From an uncultured Prevotella sp. (GTDB lineage: Bacteria; Bacteroidota; Bacteroidia; Bacteroidales; Bacteroidaceae), in the NCBI GenBank assembly GCA_902464615.1, contig CABQKA010000004.1:62001-126000 (forward strand): a stretch of 64,000 nucleotides of DNA. Reading direction: 5' to 3'. A program made the position numbers and the translations under genes. Position 1 is the first letter of the stretch; each line of letters opens with the position of its first letter. Below, piece after piece: positions 57,254 to 64,000 of the stretch. Below the pieces are notes generated by a model that worked only from the letters and a program-made list of their open reading frames with translations, was not told the origin of the DNA and did no database searches.

Positions 57254-59056
57254 TCAAGCGGCAACGGAGTCGACCAATGTGGAGTCGGCCAGATATTCTT
57301 CCACGACGGCCGAATCAGTTTCCGTGGCGGAAGTGTTGCCCGATCCGGAGGATACGATATCGTTGAGGTGTACGTTGGAAAGGTCATTGGTCGTGATGAT
57401 GACGAGGACGGTCGTTCCTTCCATTCCCACAACCCCGAAGTTCCCGTTGCTGAAGCGGACGATGTGTCCTGAAGCATTTTTCTCGACGGTGGCGCCGAGT
57501 TTTTCCAGGCGGGAAGACAATTTTCTGAATAAGGCATCGGCCTTGCCTTCGAGCCTGCCTGTCGCTTCCATTTCGATGCCTAAGGCCGTGGGCTGGATTT
57601 CGTTGTACTCGTGGCCGACTGTGCGCTGGTATGTGAAGTATCCGTTATTGTATGGCTCGGTCACTTCGCGGGCAATGTAGCCTGGGAATCCGATGTGCAT
57701 CTGGGCATTGGCTCCGGCCAGTGTGGCGTTGAATTCCAGGTCGCTTGAATACGTGTAGTCGGCGGCCCGGTCCTGGTAAGGCGTGTCCGGCCTGGCGGCC
57801 AGGAGGGCGACGATGTCGCGGGCCGTCTGGCTGAACGTGAATCCGTAAAGCCCGTTGGCGGACAACTTCATGGCCTCGACCGCGCTGTCCAGGTCTACGT
57901 AGTCCGAGTTTACCCAAGAGTTGCCGTCGGGCGTCTCGATTTCGTAGATGTCGGTTTTCAGCTTCTTCGCGATCTGCCCTTCTTTGTCAATCAGTCCCCA
58001 ATAGTTGTCGGCCAGTTCGACCGGCGCGTGGCCGCCCTGCACGAACGGCATGGCCTGCAGGAAACGGTGCGTCCCGATTTGCTTGCCGTCCAGGTCGAGA
58101 AGGATGTACCCGTCTTCACCGTCCCGGGCAAAAAGCCGGTCGCCGGCCGCGAAATAGAGGCGGTCGTATTTGGCCCGGATGAGCACTTCGCCTTTCAGGT
58201 CCATGACACCGTAAAACTCGCCGTCGGAATAGATGAACTTGCCGTCCCGTATCTCGCCGATATCCTTGATACGTTCTGAGGGCGGAAGCACCCATTCGCC
58301 TTTGTCGTCGATAAGCCCGTAGATTTCCTTGTCGTTGCGCTTGACGGACACGGGCATGACGCCGTCTGCAAAAGACCCTTCGATGCTTGCGTATTTGGCG
58401 TCGGGCAGTTCCGATATGAGCTTGCCATTCGCGTTGAAGATGGCAAATTTTACCTTTTCCCGTCCGCTTTCACTGTTGGCCATGCTTTCATACTTTTTGT
58501 CGATGGCGATGATGTGGCCGTCCAGACTGCGCGAGATGGTGCAGAAGACCGGACGGAGTACGACATTGCCCTTCGTGTCTATGGCCCCGTAGTAACCTTC
58601 AGAGGTCTTGAAAAAGGCGATACCTTTCCAGAAGCTGGAGACGCTTTCTACGGTTTTTCCGTCCAGCTTGTCCAGCGCTTTGACTTCTTTCCCGTCACGG
58701 TCGATGAGCGTCACGCATTTGCCTTTTTCAACGACAGGGGCGACATCTTCGTAGAAGAGTGTGGCTTCCTTGTAGGCCGTTCCGACAATGCGGGGTTTTT
58801 CTTCGGCTGTGTATATTTCCCACAGTCCGTCAGCATTTTCCACCATGAAGCGCCCGTTGATGGCTACAGTGGGGCGGCGTTCAAATTCGTCGTCGAAGAG
58901 CACCTTCCCGTCCGGGCTGATGAGTCCCCAGCGTCCGTCCTTGGATGATTGGAAAGGAAAATATTCCACCATGTCGTAAGGCGTGGCAGGTTCGGAGCCG
59001 CAGGCACACAGCAGCACCGAGACGACGAGCAGTAAGAGGTAGTGTACTTTTTTCAT
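57254..59056 (-). CDS. WG-repeat lipoprotein
   Basis: A 600-residue lipoprotein starting MKKVHYLLLLVVSVLLCACG (lipidated Cys at about residue 19). The N-terminal two-thirds carry WG beta-repeats (DGRWGLISPDGKVLFDDEFE, SEGYYGAIDTKGNVVL, KEIYGLIDDKGEWVLPP, EFYGVMDLKGEVLIRAKYD, DNYWGLIDKEGQIAKK). The last third is a separate alpha/beta domain of unknown type. WG repeats are thought to form beta-propeller or blade surfaces for binding; no activity is established. It is a single gene with TATTTTTG at 59103-59110. Confidence 0.84.
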   Translation of the reverse strand: MKKVHYLLLLVVSVLLCACGSEPATPYDMVEYFPFQSSKDGRWGLISPDGKVLFDDEFERRPTVAINGRFMVENADGLWEIYTAEEKPRIVGTAYKEATLFYEDVAPVVEKGKCVTLIDRDGKEVKALDKLDGKTVESVSSFWKGIAFFKTSEGYYGAIDTKGNVVLRPVFCTISRSLDGHIIAIDKKYESMANSESGREKVKFAIFNANGKLISELPDAKYASIEGSFADGVMPVSVKRNDKEIYGLIDDKGEWVLPPSERIKDIGEIRDGKFIYSDGEFYGVMDLKGEVLIRAKYDRLYFAAGDRLFARDGEDGYILLDLDGKQIGTHRFLQAMPFVQGGHAPVELADNYWGLIDKEGQIAKKLKTDIYEIETPDGNSWVNSDYVDLDSAVEAMKLSANGLYGFTFSQTARDIVALLAARPDTPYQDRAADYTYSSDLEFNATLAGANAQMHIGFPGYIAREVTEPYNNGYFTYQRTVGHEYNEIQPTALGIEMEATGRLEGKADALFRKLSSRLEKLGATVEKNASGHIVRFSNGNFGVVGMEGTTVLVIITTNDLSNVHLNDIVSSGSGNTSATETDSAVVEEYLADSTLVDSVAA

Positions 59057-59102
59057 AGGTGCATGATATTGGTTGATTCGTGAAACGGTTTGCCTTGTCC
59101 GG

Positions 59103-59110
59103 CAAAAATA
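59103..59110 (-). promoter_or_regulatory. Bacteroidetes-type -7 element for the WG-repeat gene
   Basis: The minus strand reads TATTTTTG, an exact TAnnTTTG match, 47 bases before ATG 59056. Confidence 0.5.
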
Positions 59111-59275
59111 ATGATTTTTAATAAAAAACAGGAAGGCGTGAACGGATTTCAATGGAAATGCGGGCGGCTGAAGCGGTTTTGCGCGGAAAAGGCCGCGGCA
59201 CGTTCCTATTTTTTGTAATTTTGCGACTGCTATTCTAAAGGGTAAACTTTAGCTGAAGAGATTTCTGAAAACCTT

Positions 59276-60244
59276 ATGCTGTTGCCATTTGTATTTGAGC
59301 CATATTTGAAGTCCGTATTATGGGGCGGAACCCGCATTGCTGCCTACAAAGGTTGGCCCACACAGTCCCGGAGTATTGGCGAAAGCTGGGAAATCTCGGC
59401 CATGCCGGGGCGAGAGTCCGTTGTCAAAGCCGGACCGGAGCGGGGAATGCGTCTGTCGCAACTTGTGGAAAAATATGGGGCAGATTTGCTCGGAGAGCGT
59501 GTGTGGGCAAAGTACGGCACAGATTTCCCTTTGATTGTAAAACTGATAGATGCCCGTCGCGACTTGTCTTTGCAGGTACACCCGAATGACGACTTGGCCC
59601 GTCGCCGTCACCAGGACCGCGGAAAGACAGAGATGTGGTATGTGGTCCGTGCAGACGAGGGGGCAGCAGTGTATGCAGGCTTTTCGCGCACACTTACGCC
59701 GGAGGAGTACGATATAAGAGCCGCCGGCCATACTCTGATGGAGACCGTGGCACGATATGCCTCCCATCCCGGGGACGTTTTCTATCTGCCGGCAGGTTGT
59801 ATCCATTCCCTTACAGCCGGCAATATGGTGGTGGAAGTGCAGCAGGCTTCAGACGTCACATACCGGGTTTATGATTATGACCGGTTGGATGCGGACGGGA
59901 AACCGCGTGAATTGCATACGGACTTGGCCCGCGAAGCATTGAATTACCAAGCGACGGACGACTTGATGGTGGTTTATGACCACGAGGCTCCAGATATTAC
60001 CGGGCTGGTCAATGGCCCGTATTTCAAGGTGGCCCGCATTCGGTTACGGGGCAGCCTGCTCATGCCCGACGCACGCGAGGCTTTTGTGGTGTTGATGTGT
60101 GTCGAAGGGAAGGTGAAGATGGATATGGCTTTGCGTCCGGACTTTTTTTTAGAATTACATGCAGGAGAGACGGTCTTGGTCCCTGCGGCTTCTCCTTCCC
60201 TCCGTATGGAAGGCGAGGCTACGTTACTTCAAATTTCGGTGTGA
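59276..60244 (+). CDS. manA: Mannose-6-phosphate isomerase, type I
   Basis: Zinc-dependent interconversion of mannose-6-phosphate and fructose-6-phosphate, supplying GDP-mannose or catabolism. The 322 residues form two cupin domains. LKSVLWGGTRIAAYKG starts the fold, and the zinc site uses SLQVHPND (Gln and His near 98-100), the Glu in KTEMWYV and a late His in LPAGCIHSLTAGN. The active-site Arg region VQQASDVTYRVYDYDR is intact. This is the short Bacteroidetes/Firmicutes form. TAATTTG at 59217-59223 is a shortened -7-like sequence. Confidence 0.92.
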   Translation: MLLPFVFEPYLKSVLWGGTRIAAYKGWPTQSRSIGESWEISAMPGRESVVKAGPERGMRLSQLVEKYGADLLGERVWAKYGTDFPLIVKLIDARRDLSLQVHPNDDLARRRHQDRGKTEMWYVVRADEGAAVYAGFSRTLTPEEYDIRAAGHTLMETVARYASHPGDVFYLPAGCIHSLTAGNMVVEVQQASDVTYRVYDYDRLDADGKPRELHTDLAREALNYQATDDLMVVYDHEAPDITGLVNGPYFKVARIRLRGSLLMPDAREAFVVLMCVEGKVKMDMALRPDFFLELHAGETVLVPAASPSLRMEGEATLLQISV

Positions 60245-60321
60245 CAGCCGGCCAACAGGATTTTTCGAAAAAGTTGGCGGGGCATGCTGTACGTACATGT
60301 ATGGCGCAAGTATATAGAGAG

Positions 60322-60352
60322 GGCCTGTGTTGGACTATATCCGGCACAGGCC
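60322..60352. terminator. Weak hairpin between manA and the MFS gene
   Basis: GGCCTGTG (60322-60329) and CACAGGCC (60345-60352), an 8-bp stem between convergent genes, followed on the plus strand by TGATTATTT. Confidence 0.45.
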
Positions 60353-60432
60353 TGATTATTTAGAAAGTTTGGCCGACGGTGAAGCCTTGTATGCCGGTGG
60401 CATACCGTCGGAACGTTTGTATCGGGAGAAAA

Positions 60433-61659
60433 TTAACGCTTGCCGTGGAAGAGCGAGGGGTAGATTATGGCATAAGTACAAATAGCCACATAGCAGAAGA
60501 GGGGAATGATGAAAGCTGTAGCCATGTTGCCTGTAGTGTCGGCGATATATCCCATGGAGAGGGGAGCCAAAGCTCCGCCGACAATACTCATGACAAGCAA
60601 CGAAGATGCTGTTTTTGTGTGTGGTCCCAAGTTCCGGATAGAAAGCGCGAAGATGGTGGGGAACATGATGCTTTCGCAAAGAAGACAAACGAATAGCATC
60701 GCCAGTCCGACTTTTCCCTCCAATGTCAGCGTGCCAATCATTGTTGCGGCGGCGACGCCTCCGCAAATAGCCAGCAAAGTGGTAGGCCGGAGTGTGCGCA
60801 TGATCAGACTGCCAATCATACGGCCTATCATGAAAAGCCCCATTCCGAAAAATGCCAGCCAAAGACCGGCGGCCGTTTTGTCCAGCCCCGCGTTTTCAAC
60901 AGCGAAATTAATGAAGAAACTGTTAATGCCGGTTTGGGCTGCGACGTAAAGGAAAAGGGCGATGAGGCCTAAGACGAAATGCGGGTAAGAGAATAATTTT
61001 TTCTGGGCGTTTCCTTCTTTTGCAGTGAGTTCCGTTTGCTCTTCCTGAACCTCAGGGAGTCTGATTCTGGAGAATACCAGTGCGACGAGAAGGACAATGA
61101 TGCCGATTGCGGCGTAGGGAATGGCAATGGCGGACGGGCTGCTGTTTTCCCCATAAAGGCAAATCGTCCCCACGAGAGGACCGAGTACCCATCCCAACCC
61201 ATTGAAAGATTGCGATATGTTGATTCGCCTTTCTGCGCCGGAAGGGTCGCCCAATACGGTTACGTAAGGATTGGCAGCAGTTTCCAGGCAAGTCAGTCCG
61301 CAGCCTATGACGAATAGCGAGCCGAGAAAAAACGGGAATGAATGGATATGGCTTCCGGGAATAAAGCTCAGTGCGCCAATTCCATAAAGCAGCAACCCCG
61401 TGATGACGCCGGCCCGGTAACCGAAGCGGCGAATCAGTGCACCAGCCGGCAAGGCCATGAGAAAGTAGCCGCCATAGACCACGGCCTGTACCAGTGCAGA
61501 GCGGGTCTTGGTCATGTCGAATACGTCTTGGAAATGCTTGTTCAGAATATCTAAGATGCTATGCGCAAATCCCCATAGGAAGAATAGTGTGGTTACTAAT
61601 AGGAAGGGGAACAGATAATTTTTTCCGTCTTTTGTTTGAAATAGATTTGTTTTTTCCAT
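60433..61659 (-). CDS. MFS transporter, FucP/NagP-like sugar type
   Basis: A 408-residue twelve-helix carrier. FLWGFAHSILDILNKHFQDVF (about 28-48) and GCGLTCLETAANPYVTVLGD (about 119-138) are hallmarks of the fucose/glucose-galactose MFS group, and SIRNLGPHTKTASSLLVMSIVGGA near 340 is the matching C-half loop. Proton-coupled sugar uptake is the family role, but the gene is the last of an operon with agmatine genes, so the real substrate could differ (inference). It starts 20 bases after the amidase gene. Confidence 0.86.
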   Translation of the reverse strand: MEKTNLFQTKDGKNYLFPFLLVTTLFFLWGFAHSILDILNKHFQDVFDMTKTRSALVQAVVYGGYFLMALPAGALIRRFGYRAGVITGLLLYGIGALSFIPGSHIHSFPFFLGSLFVIGCGLTCLETAANPYVTVLGDPSGAERRINISQSFNGLGWVLGPLVGTICLYGENSSPSAIAIPYAAIGIIVLLVALVFSRIRLPEVQEEQTELTAKEGNAQKKLFSYPHFVLGLIALFLYVAAQTGINSFFINFAVENAGLDKTAAGLWLAFFGMGLFMIGRMIGSLIMRTLRPTTLLAICGGVAAATMIGTLTLEGKVGLAMLFVCLLCESIMFPTIFALSIRNLGPHTKTASSLLVMSIVGGALAPLSMGYIADTTGNMATAFIIPLFCYVAICTYAIIYPSLFHGKR

Positions 61660-61679
61660 GATGTATTCTGTTAGCTCGC

Positions 61680-62570
61680 TTAATCTCTGAAACGTTTTCT
61701 CAAATCCTCAAAAAAGTCGATGCGCCTGTCTCTTAAAAAAGGCCACCACCGGCGTACATTTTCGCTTCTTTGCATGTTGATTTGTATCACTGTACTTATT
61801 TCCTCTTCTCCAGCCTGAAACAGAAATTCCCCTTGCGGTCCGGCCACGAAACTGTTCCCCCAAAAGTTGATGCCGTTTGTAAGTCCAGACGGGTCTTCTT
61901 CGTGTCCGGTGCGGTTAACGGCAATTACCGGCAGCCCGTTAGCTACGGCGTGCCCGCGTTGTACGGTGATCCATGCTTCGCGTTGCCTGTTTTGCTCTTC
62001 GGGAGAGTCGCTGCTTTCGTAACCGATGGCCGTCGGGTAGATGAGTAGTTCTGCACCGGCCAGAGCCATGAGCCTTGCCCCCTCGGGATACCATTGGTCC
62101 CAGCAGACTTGTACGCCCAGCCGTCCTACGCTTGTCTGGATGGGATGGAATCCAAGGTCGCCGGGAGTGAAATAAAATTTCTCGTAATAGGCAGGGTCGT
62201 CCGGAATGTGCATCTTTCTGTATATCCCTGCAATGCTTCCGTTAGTTTCCAGTACGACAGCCGTGTTGTGGTAAAGTCCTGCGGCCCTGCGCTCAAAGAG
62301 CGAGCAGACCAGAACGATACCGAACTGACGGGCGATTTTACCAAAGAAATCGGTGGAAGGGCCGGGAATTGGTTCTGCCAAATCGAAAAGTTCCGGACTT
62401 TCCGTCTGGCAGAAATAAAGAGAATTATGGAGTTCTTGAAGTACGACAAGTTGTGCGCCTTGCTGGGCGACTTTTGCGATGTTTTCCGCTAATTTCTCGC
62501 GATTGGCTGTCCTGTCTGCTGTGCAGCTCTGCTGTATGATGCCGACAGAAAGAATTGAGTTGAGGGACAT
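61680..62570 (-). CDS. aguB: N-carbamoylputrescine amidase
   Basis: Nitrilase-family enzyme that hydrolyses N-carbamoylputrescine to putrescine. The 296 residues carry the Glu-Lys-Cys triad: Glu46 in LQELHNS, Lys119 in YRKMHIPD and Cys156 in VCWDQWYPE. The motifs RKMHIPDDPAYYEKFYFTPGD and WDQWYPEGARLMALAGAE are diagnostic of AguB. It starts 36 bases after the agmatine deiminase gene, completing the two-step route from agmatine. Confidence 0.94.
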   Translation of the reverse strand: MSLNSILSVGIIQQSCTADRTANREKLAENIAKVAQQGAQLVVLQELHNSLYFCQTESPELFDLAEPIPGPSTDFFGKIARQFGIVLVCSLFERRAAGLYHNTAVVLETNGSIAGIYRKMHIPDDPAYYEKFYFTPGDLGFHPIQTSVGRLGVQVCWDQWYPEGARLMALAGAELLIYPTAIGYESSDSPEEQNRQREAWITVQRGHAVANGLPVIAVNRTGHEEDPSGLTNGINFWGNSFVAGPQGEFLFQAGEEEISTVIQINMQRSENVRRWWPFLRDRRIDFFEDLRKRFRD

Positions 62571-62606
62571 ATATATATAAGTTTGTTTTGAGCTTGCGGC
62601 TCCTGT

Positions 62607-63743
62607 CTATTTCTGCTGAAGAACGCCGCGGGGGTATTGCATCGTTGCGCAATGCAGCGAACCGTGTTGTCGGATAAGTACCCGGCAGTCAATGCCTACT
62701 AAATCCAAACGGGGAAAGGCCTTTAGCAGGGCCTGGCGCGCAGTTTCGTCTTTTTCCGGTTGCCGGTAGGTGGGATAGAGCACAACTTCGTTCATCACCA
62801 GGAAATTCGCGTAAGTGGCCGGGAGGCGTTCGCCATTTTCATCCCATACGGGGTCTGGGACCGGTAGCGGAATTAAGCGGTAGGAGTCGTTTTCTGCAGT
62901 GCGGAATGACTGTAACTGCTTTTCCATCAAGTCCAGTTCCTTGTGCTGCGGGTCTTCCGGGTCTTTGCTTTGTGTATAGACGATGGTCTGCTCGGGGCAG
63001 AGACGGGCCAGCGTGTCTATGTGAGCATCTGTGTCATCTCCAATCAATTCTCCGTGTTCTAACCACAGAAAATGGTTTACGCCGAGACGTTCTCCGAGCA
63101 ATAGCTCTATTTGCTGTTTGTCACGTCCGTGTCCGCGGTTGGGGTTGAGCAGGCAGCGTGTTGTAGTGAGCAATGTGCCGCATCCGTCCGTTTCTATGCT
63201 GCCTCCTTCCAGTTCGAAGTCCAGACAGTCTATATAGGTGCCTTTTACCCATCCGTTTTCATACAGATTGCGGTTAATGGCGTTGTCGAGTTGTGCCTCA
63301 AATTTTCCTCCCCAGCCGTTGAATCGGAAATCGAGTAATTCCGGACCGTTTGTGCCCAATACGGTCAAGAAACTGTGGTCCCGCGCCCATGTGTCATTGG
63401 TCGGACATTCTGCTAACGCCACTCTTTCCATGGCTTGCCTGGGCAAGTGCTTTTGAAGCAGTGTGCGGACTTCGTCCACCTCAGGAGTTACGACGAGCAA
63501 CGTTTCGCGCATGGCAATTTCAAAAGCCATCCGTAAATAGCAGGCGGTTACCTCCGGCAAGTCTTCTGCCCAATCAGTGCCGGCATGCGGCCATGTCAGC
63601 TGGATGCCGCTTTGAGGAAACCATTCGGCAGCCAATGTCCGGCGCGGGCGGCGGATAGTCGTTTCGAGGTTATCTCCCTTAAGAAACAGGTCTAAGTTTA
63701 GGTCTGCCTGTGGAATCTTAGGAGGCAAGGTGAAAAGTCCCAT
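62607..63743 (-). CDS. aguA: Agmatine deiminase (peptidyl-arginine-deiminase family)
   Basis: Hydrolyses agmatine to N-carbamoylputrescine and ammonia. The 378 residues have the family's guanidine-binding acid-rich segments (WPHAGTDWAEDL near 50-61; NDTWARDHSFLTVLG near 112-126), the catalytic His in HGELIGDDTDAHIDTLARL (in part, about 240-258), and the Cys nucleophile at about 365 in HGSLHCATMQYPRG. Classical AguA has GGGIHCIT at that point. The gene lies 16 bases after the nucleotidase gene, in one leftward operon. Confidence 0.92.
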   Translation of the reverse strand: MGLFTLPPKIPQADLNLDLFLKGDNLETTIRRPRRTLAAEWFPQSGIQLTWPHAGTDWAEDLPEVTACYLRMAFEIAMRETLLVVTPEVDEVRTLLQKHLPRQAMERVALAECPTNDTWARDHSFLTVLGTNGPELLDFRFNGWGGKFEAQLDNAINRNLYENGWVKGTYIDCLDFELEGGSIETDGCGTLLTTTRCLLNPNRGHGRDKQQIELLLGERLGVNHFLWLEHGELIGDDTDAHIDTLARLCPEQTIVYTQSKDPEDPQHKELDLMEKQLQSFRTAENDSYRLIPLPVPDPVWDENGERLPATYANFLVMNEVVLYPTYRQPEKDETARQALLKAFPRLDLVGIDCRVLIRQHGSLHCATMQYPRGVLQQK

Positions 63744-63759
63744 GATTTTAGCGGTTGAG

Positions 63760-64000
63760 TTATCTGGTTTCGTATTCTCTTAAACGTTCGACGGGCAAAA
63801 CCTCAAATTGGTCCAGATACTGGATAAAAGCGTCCGTCGTCTTGGGTAAGTGCCCGACTCTTATTTCCTGTCGGGATGGGAACAGTTCGGGAAGATAGCC
63901 GTCACCTCCCGTTGTGATGAATTCATCTGTGACGATGAAGCAGTCCTTGTCGTCGGCCAGAGAGAGACGCTTGCCGTTTTGCCCTGTGTAGTAGAGGGAG
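63760..64000 (-). CDS. 5'-nucleotidase/metallophosphatase, C-terminal end
   Basis: The reverse strand ends at TAA (63762-63760) and has about 80 codons in the window: SLYYTGQNGKRLSLADDKD, then IVTDEFITTGGDGYLPELFP, ending ERLREYETR. VTDEFITTGGDGY is the substrate-binding signature of the 5'-nucleotidase C-terminal domain (UshA/NT5 type), which stacks the nucleoside base. The metallophosphatase half lies beyond the right edge. It is the first gene in view of the agmatine operon. Whether it is secreted cannot be seen here. Confidence 0.8.
   Translation of the reverse strand, partial: SLYYTGQNGKRLSLADDKDCFIVTDEFITTGGDGYLPELFPSRQEIRVGHLPKTTDAFIQYLDQFEVLPVERLREYETR

Noticed and set aside
1..64000. 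tRNA, rRNA, tmRNA, CRISPR arrays, insertion sequences and phage genes
   Set aside because: I looked for T-loop signatures, regular spaced repeats and transposase motifs and found none. A tRNA or covariance scan would be needed to be certain.

Overview
This window looks like a chromosomal segment from a high-GC member of the Bacteroidales (Bacteroidetes). Three things point there. Many genes carry the Bacteroidetes-type promoter TAnnTTTG, some with TTTG/TTG about 20 bp upstream. The gene families are typical of the phylum: SusC-like TonB receptor, DPP-IV, DUF4105, DUF418, LptE next to SecG, a FeoA-FeoB fusion, and a BspA-type leucine-rich secreted protein. Start sites are AT-rich with weak Shine-Dalgarno sequences. 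The high GC would suit Rikenellaceae- or Barnesiellaceae-like genera, but the genus is a guess. I saw no rRNA, tRNA, CRISPR array, phage or intact insertion sequence.

Layout. 1-7.6 kb: the start of an RND efflux adaptor, a GT2 glycosyltransferase, then a leftward envelope cluster (sigma54 activator, LptE, TPR protein, SecG, UDP-glucose dehydrogenase, DUF308 protein) and a small lipoprotein. 7.8-15 kb: mtaB, a GT2 enzyme, an RsmI-like methyltransferase, a flavodoxin lipoprotein, lysS and gpsA. 15-25.6 kb: a secreted LRR protein, a DUF4488 protein, groES-groEL behind a sigma54-type promoter, a frameshifted acyltransferase, a DUF418 protein, FeoAB and an AraC regulator. 25.9-33.3 kb: an EamA transporter, a DUF4105 protein, a degenerate alkaline-phosphatase-family protein and secA. 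33.4-38 kb: a TonB receptor and beta-helix lipoprotein behind a TGTCA array resembling Pho boxes. 38.2-39.8 kb: lone trpB behind a leader peptide with tandem Trp codons and a strong terminator. 40-42.8 kb: a queuosine operon (transporter, queC, flavodoxin/ferredoxin protein, queF) behind a candidate preQ1-like pseudoknot. 43-50.8 kb: a GH20 hexosaminidase, an acyl-ACP thioesterase and an SGNH-SGNH-MBOAT O-acylation operon. 50.9-59 kb: DPP-IV, a DUF4369 lipoprotein, DivIC/FtsB, a C11 peptidase, a DUF4738-like lipoprotein and a WG-repeat lipoprotein. 59.3-64 kb: a mannose-6-phosphate isomerase and a leftward operon with a 5'-nucleotidase, agmatine deiminase, N-carbamoylputrescine amidase and a sugar-type MFS transporter.

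Most genes are housekeeping or envelope functions. The interest is mainly between genes: a family of eight intergenic elements built from a roughly 17-bp quasi-palindrome (ACGGGCCTTAKKCCCGT-like), the trpB attenuator, the pseudoknot upstream of the queuosine operon, the TGTCA array upstream of the TonB pair and the GG-N10-GC promoter of groESL. All four regulatory sites are sequence-pattern predictions that need folding, comparative or expression tests.
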